From assembly GCA_029339195.1 (NCBI GenBank), contig JAPTJF010000325.1:1-64000 (forward strand): a DNA stretch of 64,000 bases. The letters are read 5' to 3'. Position numbers and translations under genes: made by a program. Numbering within the stretch: the stretch's first letter is position 1; each line of letters opens with the position of its first letter. A model generated the notes under the pieces. It worked only from the letters and a program-made list of their open reading frames with translations, searched no databases and was not told the DNA's origin. Of the stretch, positions 42,991 to 53,038 are shown one piece after another. This stretch comes from Micractinium sp. NFX-FRZ. Its lineage: Eukaryota > Chlorophyta > Trebouxiophyceae > Chlorellales > Chlorellaceae.

Positions 42991-43191
42991 ACCGCAGTGT
43001 CAGGGTGTGTAGCAAGGGGTGGCCCGCAGAGGAGCGAGGGTTAAGATGGACGCACCTCTGAGAGCGGTGGGGGGCATCCACAGCGCACGCGCAGCAGGTG
43101 CCACCCACACACATGGGAAACCTCAGAGCTGGTCGCCGGCGCGAATTTTCCTTTCATGCACCCCCAGCACCCCCACGTCCTGCTGATTAAC

Positions 43192-46100
43192 ATGTTTCCT
43201 ATGTCCAGGCGGCTGGTGATCAATGACGCAAGTTTGGCCAGCCACCATTCGGGCAGCAGCTGCCAATGTGACGCACTCTCCCGAGACTGGCATCACAACC
43301 AGGGCTTTGAGGTGAATTCCCTGCCGGATACGGCCATCCCAAAGTGTCGGCCGCTGCCCCTTTCTGGCCTGTTTCCGCGCCCTGCCAGCTGCATCGGCGA
43401 GCAAAAGTAGTGTGCAGAGGGTTCTAGGGGTCACGGGTGCAGCGCACGGCGGGAGGTCGCCCGAGCGGCGGCGAGTGCAGGCGGGGGCGAGGCACCAGGA
43501 CGGCTTCAGTTCCACCTCCTACCCAACACCCGCCGCCTGCCAAGCACCCCTGCCAAGCACCCACTATGCACATCACCCCGCTTCCTTTTGACCCTGCATC
43601 TTCACCTCCCTCCTTCAGGAGATTGATGTTGAGGTGTCCGCAGCGCCTGCTGACGCCGTGTTGGCCAACCGTTTGTGCGAGTGTGTCGGGGCCACAGCGG
43701 TATCGTCCCGCGCCACGCTGCGCTCGCTGCGCCTCAGCGGCCCGCTGTGCCTGGGCACAATCTTCCAGGCATTGGAACCTTACGCGCCTCAGTTTGCCCT
43801 TCTAGAGGTGAGGGCGCATTAGGGTGGTATCACAGTCGCTTGGCCAGTCAGCATGCACGGCTGGGGCGTGCAGGTGCGGGTGTCGACAGCAGCGCAGGTC
43901 CCGACGGCGGATTAGGCACCACTCTGTTGGCATGCTGTTGGGCACTCATCTGTGGGGGATGGGCGCCAGGGATTCACCGTGCAGCCTGTATAGAATCGTT
44001 GGCTTGCTGAGATCTGTCGTCGGCGGCGGCAGTATCCCGCTCCTCCCACCCTTCCCTTCCAGCACCGTCCCGCCTTCCCGCCTTGTAGGCCGTCGTGCTG
44101 GCGCGCGGCAGCGCAGGCTGGCAGCCCGCGGCGGCAGCCCGCGTCCTGCACCAGCTGCCAGCGCTGCGCCAACTCCAAATCAGGTTTAGCTTTGACGATG
44201 AAGAGCCTCCACAGGATCTGCTCTCCATTCTGCTGGCGCCCCGCCCCGCGGCGGCGCCGGCCGGCGGCAAGCCCAGCCTGGCACCGGGCTTGCCGCAGCT
44301 GCAGCACTTGGCGCTTGTCTACCCGCCGCGCTCAGTCATCCCGCCCGCCTCCCCGTTGCCAGATGCGCTGTCAATGCTGACGCAGGCACGTCGAAGAGAC
44401 TGTGTCCACCGTTCTCGCCTTGCACGCATCTCGTGCAGCCCTTCCTGCCGCCTTGCATGAGCCTGGTCCTGCCCTCGCCGCCGCCCTGCCTGTGCTGCCT
44501 GCATGCCGTGCTCTGCGGATGCGCTGCAGCACAAGGCTGAGGACCAGGCGCGCCCCCGCCTGTGCTGGCACCTGTGCCCATCCTGCCAACGGGCCGCCCA
44601 TGCCCTACCCTGCATCCTCCCTCCCTCCGTCCCTCCCGCCCCCACTCCCTGCAGCTCACAGCCCTCAAGCTGAAGCGCGTGCCAACCACCACAGTGCCCC
44701 CGTTCCTAGGGGCCCTCACCAACCTGCGCTTCCTCCTCTGGGACCCAGCACTGCCCGCGGACACCATGTGTGAGTGCCTTGCTGGCTCAGCGTGCGAGTT
44801 CACACGCAGGCAGGCAGACAGGCATGCGGGCAGGTGGGCGGGCAGGCAGGCGGGCCTTGCAAACTCTGATGCCTGTGCCCTCGCGTGACGGGCAGCAGGA
44901 TGAGATGTCACGAGGGCTCCCCGTGCCGGCGGCCAAGCATCACTCGGCCACCGCAACCTTCTGCCACCCCACTGCCTCTGCCCCCGCAGACATGTTGCCG
45001 CCGGGTCTGGGCGCCCTTACGCAGCTGGAGTGCCTGTGGATCGTCACGCAGTGGCCCCTGGAGCTGCCTGCCAGCCTGGCGGCCAGCCTGGCGGGGCTCC
45101 ACGTCATGGCACGCGGCTGCCGGGAGGACGAGCCGGAGCGCCAGCGCTGGGGCTGGCTCGCGCCCTTCACCCGCCTGCGCAGCCTGCGCCTGCAGGTGCC
45201 CGCTGGCCTCTTGCTGCTATGCTGCTATGCTGCTGCTGCTGGTGGTGGTGGTGGTGGTCTGTCATGCAAGGCGTGGGTGTGCATGTGCCTGCTGAGGTGG
45301 CGGGCAAGAGTCCTCTGCCACCCACCTCCCGGCCTCACCCACCACCAACCAACCTGCCCACCCTGGTCCCGTCCTGCAGGGCGTGGGCATGGAGGAGCTG
45401 CCTGCTGAGGTGGCGAGCAAGAGCCAGCTGACACGGCTGGACCTTATGGTCAACCACCTGGAGGTGTGGGGGTCGTTCTATCAAGCATAGGAAGCATTTT
45501 CAATGTGCATCGGTTGGTGGCGGTTTTGTGGTTGTCCGCGGTACTGGAATTTGTTCGTCATGCACACGTGACTGCTGTCGATGCGCTTCCCTCGCCTTTG
45601 GCCTTGCCTGCCACCCTGCAGCCCCATCCGCCGGGCCCCTGCCCTTGAGAGCGGCGGCCTTTTACAGCACACCCAGACGCACCCACAAGCGCCTCCCTCC
45701 CTCCCTCCTACCTGGCTGCCTGGCTGCCTGCCTGCCTGTCCCTCCTGGCGTTTTGTACCGCAGGTCCCCCTGCTGCACGACCCGCAGGACACTCGCCTGG
45801 GCAGCACATTAACATCCTTCCCACCCACTGCCCCACCCTCCCTGCAGTCCCTCCCGACGGGCCCCTACCTGCGAGAGCTCAAGTGCCTGCATGTGGGCAA
45901 CAACAGGCTGGCCCACTTCCCCTCGGCGCTGCTGGCGGCCAAAAAGGTTGGTGGGGGCGGGAGGAGGGGCAGGCAGCGCAGTCTGAGAGGGGCCAGGGCA
46001 GGGGAGGGGAGCAAACCTGGGGGCACTCTTTGTCCTCGGCGCGGCTGGGCGGTCGGGAAGTTCAGCGGGCACTGGCACTGCAGGAAGGGAGGCAGCAGGC

Positions 46101-47348
46101 CATACCCTGCAACCACGCCCCACGCTACTGCGCGCTGCGCCTCACCTCGGCTTCACATCCCTGTCTCCCGGCTCCCTGCATCCCTGACAGCTTCAGGCGC
46201 TGCACTCCCCTCTGCGCCTCAACTCGCCCCTCCCCCTGTCCCTTCCCACCCCTGCCCGTGCAAGCGCAGCTGGAATCTGTCTACCTGGCCAACCAGAGCA
46301 GCGGCAGCAGCAGCGGGTGGTCATCCCCAGGCGGCAGCAGCGTGTCCTCAAGCGGCGGCGGAGGCGGCGGCTACGGGGCCATGCGCTGTGGCGCTGGGTA
46401 CACGCGGCGCATGGAGCTGACGGCAGCGGGTGAGGGCGGGGTGGGGCGCGGCGGGGTGGGGTGGGGTGGCCAGGAGGATCCTGGGGGCGGGCCTGCGGGG
46501 GATGCACGTTGAGGGGGCCAAATGCCGGTTTGGTCCTGGGGCAATGGGGCGGCGCCCGGAGGCTGCGGGCTCTGTTTGTTAGTGGCGCGCCCCTGCTTCC
46601 CCCTGCTCCTCACCTGCTGCCGTTGGAGTGAACCTGCAGACGTGGAGGGGCTGCTGGGGCTGCGGGCGCTGCGCACACTGGTCATGGGCAACATGCAGGC
46701 AAGTGGGGGCGGCGGCAAGTGGGGCTGCCAGGGCTGCCACGGGTACCAGCACCATGAATGGCTGCCAGCTCGTGTCGTGGGTGGGTGCACACGCATCAAA
46801 GGCGGGGGCGGCAGCGTGGTGCATGGCGCTCACCTCTGCCCTGCGCGACGCCTGCTGGTGTCACACTTCTGGCGCTGCCGCTGCTGCGGTAGGTGGTGTG
46901 AGTTGACAAGGGGCGTTGCCCGCCTTGACTTCCTCTGCCTGCATCCTCCCTCTCCCCGCCTGATCTCCCCGCTGCCCTCCCCCCCTCCCTCTGCAGCCGG
47001 TGCTGCTTCCGGGCCCGGGCCCTGCCACGACTTGCTCCGCCTGCACAGCGCTGCCCCGCCTGCACCTCAACCCGCCCCGCTCCATCTCCCCTCTGCCCTC
47101 CGCCTGTGCAGCCGGTGGTGCTGGTGGGCATGGCCCGCCACGACTTCCTCTGGCTGCAGCGTGTGCTGAAGCAGCGGCGCTGCCGCCTGACCTCCAACGA
47201 GCTTGCCTACGCGCTGGAGAGCAAGGGCGTGTTTGACATCCCGCCGCTCATGCCTGGGTTCGAAGGCAGCGGCGCCAGCGGGGGCGGCGGCGGTGAGGGG
47301 GCTGCGTCAACCGACAACAGCTTGGAGCCACCCGCCTGCATGGCATAG
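43192..47348 (+). CDS. Leucine-rich repeat protein
   Basis: Exons 43192-43311, 43619-43807, 44089-44385, 44655-44769, 44990-45195, 45380-45463, 45848-45946, 46270-46429, 46640-46698, 47112-47348; phases close to 521 residues. The first exon is inferred from phase and splice fit only. Degenerate LRR units recur: LRSLRLSGPL, LTALKLKRV..VPPFLGALTNLRFL, GLGALTQLECLWI, LTRLDLMVNHLE, LRELKCLHVGNNRLAHFP, LESVYLANQ, GLRALRTLVMGNMQ. A Ser/Gly insert interrupts the array near residue 390. The C-terminus (ARHDFLWLQRVLKQRR) is conserved-looking but not recognised. There is no signal peptide, kinase or clear F-box, so it is probably an intracellular interaction protein. The intron after 46640-46698 starts with GC (CAG|GCAAGT), and that after 44089-44385 probably does too. 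Confidence 0.68.
45268..45318 (+). repeat. Decayed copy of LRR gene exon 45380-45463
   Basis: ggcgtgggtgtgcatg then tgcctgctgaggtggcgggc and aagag repeats exon ggcgtgggcatgg, tgcctgctgaggtggcgagc, aagag, at a 110-bp offset in the upstream intron. It follows a (ggt)n run. Confidence 0.85.
46965..47045 (+). repeat. Decayed copy of acceptor and start of LRR gene exon 47112-47348
   Basis: ctgcag|ccggtgctgcttccgggc then tgccacgacttgctc mirrors gtgcag|ccggtggtgctggtgggc, cgccacgacttcctc at a 115-bp offset. The pyrimidine tract before it is copied as well. AG is intact. Confidence 0.85.
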
Positions 47349-47937
47349 CGTGGCACAGCATGCCGTGTGATGTGGCGCGGCATGGGCGGGGATCGGCTGG
47401 GAGCTGCTGCTCTCGGGACAAGTGCTCCTGCACGCCCCGCTCTTCTTCCTCATGGCCCAGCGAGGGGTGGAGGGGCAGCTGGGCACCTGCCCTGCCTCGT
47501 CTTGCCATCCACCCAGTTGCCGTCTACCCAATTCCATGCATGCCACTGACAATTCCTGCGGTCCCTTCCCACACATGGGCCTGCAAACACAATCTTGTTT
47601 CCCCATCAGCCCGCTGCTTGACACCCGTCCTGCCTGCCGTTGCAATGCTGCCCTGCCAGTGTGCCGTGTTGAAAGCGTGAGAATGAGCCCACCCCGGCTC
47701 CATCGCGTGAATTGACCCCTTATACGTGGCATGGACAAGATGGAGCAGCAGCTGCCAGGGGCAGGGCAGGGTGTGGCAGCTGGGGTAGCACGGGGAGTAA
47801 TATGGCTGAGAGAGGGGGGGCGCCAAAGGTGGCATCATGAGTAGTATTGCCAGTGTGGGGAGGAAGCACAGGGATGCCCCTGTGGTCGTAATGCAATCGC
47901 TGGTACGTACCGCCCGCTGATGCACCCACCGTGCGCA
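47349..47937. other. 3' flank of LRR gene up to the gap
   Basis: No supported exon. The second half is one copy of a dispersed repeat (47715-47903). Confidence 0.5.
47715..47903. repeat. Dispersed repeat, copy A
   Basis: About 190 bp starting ccccttatacgtggcatgg and ending at taatgcaatcgctg. It matches copy B at 49547 with several small indels and substitutions. Confidence 0.85.
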
Positions 47938-48037
47938 NNNNNNNNNNNNNNNNNNNNNNNNNNNNNNNNNNNNNNNNNNNNNNNNNNNNNNNNNNNNNNN
48001 NNNNNNNNNNNNNNNNNNNNNNNNNNNNNNNNNNNNN
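47938..48037. other. Assembly gap of 100 N
   Basis: Exactly 100 unknown bases, the usual code for a gap of unknown size. It probably removes the 5' exons of the gene that follows. Confidence 0.98.
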
Positions 48038-48786
48038 GAGAAACACGCCCCAACCAAGCACAAGGTCAGTTGTCAGGCGGCCTCTCGCGCCTCGGCCGCG
48101 CCTAGCCACTCCCTGTCACTCCCTTTCCGCCCACTCACCTGTGCCACTCCCTTTCGCTTACACACCCCCTGTGCCACTCCTCTGCCTCCTCCCAGACGAC
48201 CCTCCACCCTCGCGCGCAGTCGCCGTGCTCCTGCCGCGGCAACGGTGGCGGCAGCACGGGCGGCGGCGACGCGAGCGGGGGTGGCGGCGGCGGCGGCGGC
48301 GGTGACGGCCTCCCTGGCACGTTTGTGCAGGTGGGCCAGCAGCAGAGGTGTTGACCAGCCTGTGTGTCGATCAGGCTGCACAGGGGGAGGATCTGGCCTC
48401 GTTGCGAGCTGGCATGTTGCTGCTACAGCTTGACATGGCCCTGCCGGCATCTCACTTTCCTCTTCTTCTGCCCGGTGCAGTGGCTGCGGCGTTGGGAGCC
48501 CTACGCCGCGCTTGCAGTCCTCATTGGCGTGTGGCTGGGCGTGATGCAGGACCTGCGCAGCGAGAAGGAGCGGCGCTCCGCAAAGGCCACGGCGCTGGCC
48601 GACCTTACGACGACAGTGAACAACATGGCCTCGGCCATGGTGGCGGTGTCGAAGTCCCAGACGGAGGCGCTGAACCACCTGGCGCGGGATGTGTCTGACA
48701 CAAAGGCGGTGCTGGGCAAGCTGGACTGCAAGATGGATATGCTGGTGCGTCTCGCGACAGCAATTGCCACGTCTTCCCGCCGCTGA
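48038..48786 (+). CDS. 3' end of a single-helix membrane / coiled-coil protein
   Basis: Secure exons 48196-48330 and 48481-48786 join in phase 0. A fragment 48038-48064 next to the gap (ends KHAPTKHK before a gtcagt donor) may be the exon before them. The visible protein has a Gly-rich stretch, LPGTFVQ, then WLRRWEPYAALAVLIGVWLG as one membrane helix. A long charged heptad helix follows (LRSEKERRSAK to NHLARDVSDTKAVLGKLDCK), and the protein ends ATSSRR. The layout suggests a protein anchored by one helix with a coiled-coil tail. The family was not recognised, and the N-terminus is lost in or before the gap. Confidence 0.6.
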
Positions 48787-49328
48787 CTGCCCGGCTGCAT
48801 GGATGCCCATGCCGGCACTGTCACTCTGCCCATGCCGGGCGCCCAGTGTGGTAACCACTGTATCACCTTTGCCTCCCAATGCCTGTACATCCCCTTTCTC
48901 AAATCTCACTTGTTATCTTATCCTCTGCCTGTGCACTGCCAATGCCTTCTCGATCCGAACAACTTGTCCTTTCCTGCCGTCGCTTGATTCCATGATTCTT
49001 TCTCTTTCTTGCCTGGACGTGCAATGGCGCAATTCAGAGGGTTTCACGCAGAGGGAAGGTTGCAGGGACAGAGGGCAACGCTGCCATGCGGCTCTCCTGC
49101 TTGTTCGTGAAGTTGTATTGTGGGTGCAGGGCTAGGAGGGAGAAGCAGGTGACCTTGGCATGGGGTGTGCCGGTGGGGTGCTGCCCACGGCTGCCCGCAG
49201 TCGGTTGGGCGTGCCGGCACACCGCTCTGGCGTTTCGTCCAATCGGTCCAGCAGGCACACACCATCAACAGGTTTCAGCTCCCCAGAGCAGCAGCAATGG
49301 CAGGGCGTGTCCAGGGCTGCCTCAGGTA

Positions 49329-49357
49329 CCACTCCACGGATGCCATCCGTGGAGTGG
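49329..49357. repeat. 29-bp near-perfect palindrome
   Basis: Arms ccactccacggatg and catccgtggagtgg are perfect 14-bp reverse complements around one base. It could form a tight hairpin or cruciform, or bind a dimeric protein. Confidence 0.9.
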
Positions 49358-49546
49358 CTGCCAGTGGCTGCCAGAATGTGTCGGCTGGTGCTGGTGCTGT
49401 TGGGATGGTGGGACTGATGAGGACCCTCGTTTGCTCTCCCTCTGCAACCGAAGGTGGTTGTGGGCATGGCGGGCCATTTCCATTTACCACTTACTCTGCC
49501 TGCATCCTCAACCTGTGAGCCTAGCCCGGTTGAATTGACAGCCACC

Positions 49547-49742
49547 CCTTATACGTGGCATGGACAAGATGGAGCAGCAGCTGCCAGGGGCAGGGCAGGG
49601 CAGGGTGTGGCAGCTGGGGGAGCATGGGGAGGGATACACTGGGGGAGAGGGGGGCGCCGGGAGGCGGCATCATGAGTAGTATCGCCAGTACGGGCAGGTG
49701 CGGGGAGCACAGAGGGGCCCCAGTGGCCGTAGTGCAATCGCT
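49547..49742. repeat. Dispersed repeat, copy B
   Basis: About 195 bp, same ends as copy A, with a 5-bp longer gggca run and other small indels. Not bounded by obvious target-site duplications. Confidence 0.85.
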
Positions 49743-50297
49743 GCAAACAATGGGGAACAGGCAGGAGGAGCGGTGGCAGGCGGAGAGGAGGGGCAAATGC
49801 AAAGAAAGGGAGTCTAGGCTACTCTTGTTGAGTACAGAACTGGGCAAGGGCAGGCGCCGGGGTAGTGTACAGGCAGGTGGGAGCTGGGGAGTGGCATGGA
49901 GGGAACGAGACGGCAAGTGCTGCATTTGGGATGGTGGGAGGGACGTGAATCGCTGCGCGTTTGGGCGTTGCAACGAGGAGCGAGGGAAGCAGAGAAAAAT
50001 GGGGTTGGAGCATTGGAGCGGCGCATTGGAGAGGCGCATTGGAGCCGCACCTTGCAGCGGCCCGTTGGGACTGGGCGCAGAGACCACAGCAGCTCGGGTG
50101 GAGTGCGTCTCGGGACTTGCGTGGAGGAGCCTGGTGGCTGGCAATGCTTGGGGTGTAGAAAAAACTCGTGTGCAGTCTGGCACAGCCACACCGCACTCTT
50201 GAAAACCAAACAAGAGTGGGCGGACGGGCAGGCAGGCCAGCCGGGGAGTCCTGGCGGCTTATAGCCGACGACAGAACAGCTGCTGCTGCTGCGGGGG

Positions 50298-51914
50298 TCA
50301 CGTCCTGACGGCGATTCGCTCAATGGGTGGAGGCACAGATGCCTCGGCAGGAACCTGCAGCTGCCCGCCGGTGGCCATGACAGCCCCGCCCGCCGCCATC
50401 ACCGGTGCGCAGGCCGCCGTCAGCTGCGCCTGCGGCTGCTGCACCAGCTGAGGTTGCGGCGGCTGGGACTGCAGTGCTGCCGGCGGCTGCGCCGCCTGCT
50501 GCTCCCCTACCTGCTGCGGGGGCGACTGGGGCTGCTGCTGCTGCAGGGCGCAGGCGCGGCAGGCAGCCGCGGCCTCGTCCCACCCACGCCGTTGGATCCA
50601 CTCGATGAGCGCCTCCCTCATCCAGTCATACCGGCAGCGGGTGCAAGCCTCTTGGAGCGAGCACTGCAGGGTAGTTGCACACAGGCCGGGGCAGGGCAGA
50701 GGTTGAGGGTTGCAGGTGCGGGCAACAGGGGCGGCGGCCTGCCGGGCAGGCGCCGACGCATCCATTCAGCCAGCATGCGACGGCCGGGCGGCACAGCCCA
50801 GGCACCCATGCAGCAAGGTGCGGTTGTGCTGCTGCGCTCTGCTGCGGCCGCCAGCAGCCCAGACGGCCACAGTGGCTGGCTGGCTGCAGAGGGTTGACAG
50901 AGGGCACCGGCGACTCACCCACTCGCGCTCCCTCTGGCCCGCCTCCGGCCAGCCTGGCAGCACCTCGGAGACGTGCATGGCAAAGAGGTAGGCCACGCAG
51001 CGCCCGCCGTGCGCGCTGGCCTGCCGCTCCGCCTTGCCAGAGTGGAAGGGGAACTTGCCGATGATGGGCTCCTGCGGGCAGGGTATGAGGATGGCAGACG
51101 GTGTAAGGGTGCAGGAGGGGGCAATCCAGCCCACCCCCGGGTAAGAAAGCGCCCTCCCATGATGGGCGCTGGGAGAAGGAGATGTGTAGCGCAGGTGAGA
51201 GGGAGGTGGAGGCAGGAAGGTAGGCAGGCAGGCAGGCAGGTAGGCAGCAGAGGGCCCGAGGGCGAGCGCACGTGAGGGGCAGGCAGCTGCCTGATGCCGA
51301 GTGCTGCACCCACCAGTCACCCAGCTGCCGGGTGCCCAGCACCCAGAATTGTGTGCGTTGCACTGCCGTCGCTGCTCCCCGGACCCAGCCGTGCCAAGCG
51401 GCCCAGCCCAGCAGCCCTGCCACTCCTAGTGGCAGGCATCCAGTGATGCATAGCAGCCCTGTGTGGGCTCCGCCTCACCTCCAGCTCGCCGCGCACCCCC
51501 GCCTCCTCCACCGTCTCCCGCATGACCGCCTCCCGCAGCTCCTCATCCACCTCCCATCCGCCTTTTGGGAAGACCTGCCCCTTGCCCCGCCGGCTGCTGA
51601 TCAGAAGCACCTCCACGCCCTCGGGCCCAGGCACCCCCGGCTTGAAGCGCACAGGGATGGAGCTGCAGTGGGGATGGGAGGACGGGCGGGCGGTGGGTGG
51701 GCTGAGGGCTGGCAGCGTGAGCGGCCAGACAAGCAGGCGGCAGGGCAGGCTGACCAAGCAAGGTCCATACTTCTGCCCTTGCCCACAGCCACACACTGGG
51801 AACCCTCTCCCACACGCACCCGGCAACCAGCCTGGAGCCGTCGTCAGCGTACTTCTGCTTCTCACGCCCCTGCCTGGAAGCAGTAGGGACGGGGCCCCCT
51901 GCGCGGTGCGGCAT
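50298..51914 (-). CDS. Nudix hydrolase with Gln/Pro-rich C-terminal extension
   Basis: Exons 51820-51914, 51479-51662, 50919-51071, 50298-50663; phases close to 265 residues. The Nudix box is GGWEVDEELREAVMRETVEEAGV (GX5EX7REUXEEXGU), preceded by VEVLLISSRRGKGQVFPKG. This resembles plant Nudix 4/12/13-type diphosphoinositol polyphosphate or dinucleotide hydrolases. After the Nudix fold (RYDWMREALIEWIQRRGW), about 95 residues of Gln/Pro/Ala follow (QQQQPQSPPQQ, QPPQPQLVQQPQAQL). Family members usually stop before this. The start at 51914 is the only in-frame ATG after an upstream stop, so a short cytosolic N-terminus is likely. An upstream exon cannot be excluded. Confidence 0.85.
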
Positions 51915-53038
51915 GGCCCCAAGGTGCGTCTGAATGCTGGGGCCTGTGCTGCTTCCTGCTGCCAGGGCGGCGGCAGCGGCGGCGGCGGCGCAGCGGGGTT
52001 GCAGCCGGCTTGGCCTGCGCACGCTGAGGGTAGCCCGCTCCTCAAATAACAGGGCGTCCCATCATCATCTTGAGCTGCTGTACTCAAGCGCTGCAAGGCC
52101 GGGGTGGCGGCCGGGGCGGTCTGAGTTGAGCCCCTGGCGGCGGTGGCCCAGCAAGGCTACGCTGCTGCTGCTTGCCCACTGATGCTACGGAAACAAAATG
52201 CACGTGCCAGGGGAGGCTTGCTTGCAGGCGCGCTCGGAGTTCGAGCGGAAGGGGCGCTGCCCCGGGGCCACGTCCAGGCTGGAGTCACGCTGCAAGCAGT
52301 TGCAGGAGTGTACAGGGGAGATGGGGCGGCACTGAGCAGCTTCGCCTGCTGTGCTATGCTGAGAACATGAAGTTCGCTCCACGAATGCTCAGACCGCGTC
52401 AGAGAGCACCCGATCGCAACCCACTGCCTGGGATCATCATATCGTGTTGTTGGCGGCGACAAAGGCCCGCCGAGCGTGCCCACAGTGCACCCACACCCTG
52501 CAGACGCTGCTGGCGCCGCCCCGGCGACCCAGACCGCCCCTCGATCCGTTGCAAGAACCCTCGACCAGGTGAAAGCCTTGCTGCTATACCCCGTGCCGCC
52601 AGGGCGCGACTGGGGTGATGTCCCATCTTGTGGTGGCCAGGGCGCACCCTCGGGTGGTACAATGTCGGGACACGCGCCAGCTGCAAGCCTTGAGCACCGC
52701 CGCGATGGCGCGGGGGCAGTGTGTGAGCGCCACAGAGGTGCTAGCCTACCCGAGGGTGCTCCCACCGAGGGCCCTGGCCTCCACGACAGCGGGCAGCACA
52801 CTCTCCTGGTCTTCCAAGGACAGCAGGCACCGTCGACCCGGGCGACGCTCACCGCGCCCAGCCGGCAGCTGCCTGGTGGCGCCTGTCGCCGCCTTCCCGC
52901 CCTCGAGACGGCGCCGTGCCCCGGCCCTGGCCCACAGATCCTCCCAACCCACGTGACCCACCCTCCCCCTACGCTGATGCTCCGCAGGTTGTGCGCCAGG
53001 CAGCCTGGCTAGCTTGCAGCCGCCTGGCAGCAGCCGGC
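51915..53038. other. Divergent intergenic region, Nudix / LIN9
   Basis: About 1.1 kb holding both promoters. Frames on both strands are open in places but show no family. Confidence 0.5.

Larger units (their letters stand above)
48787..50297. other. Intergenic, 1.5 kb, with palindrome and repeat
   Basis: Lies between the coiled-coil gene (+) and the Nudix gene (-). It contains a 29-bp palindrome and copy B of the dispersed repeat, then a stretch with three gcattggag units near 50012-50045. No supported exon. Confidence 0.5.

Noticed and set aside
47720..48063. Minus-strand frames running through the N gap
   Set aside because: They exist only because N translates to X; the flanks belong to a dispersed repeat.
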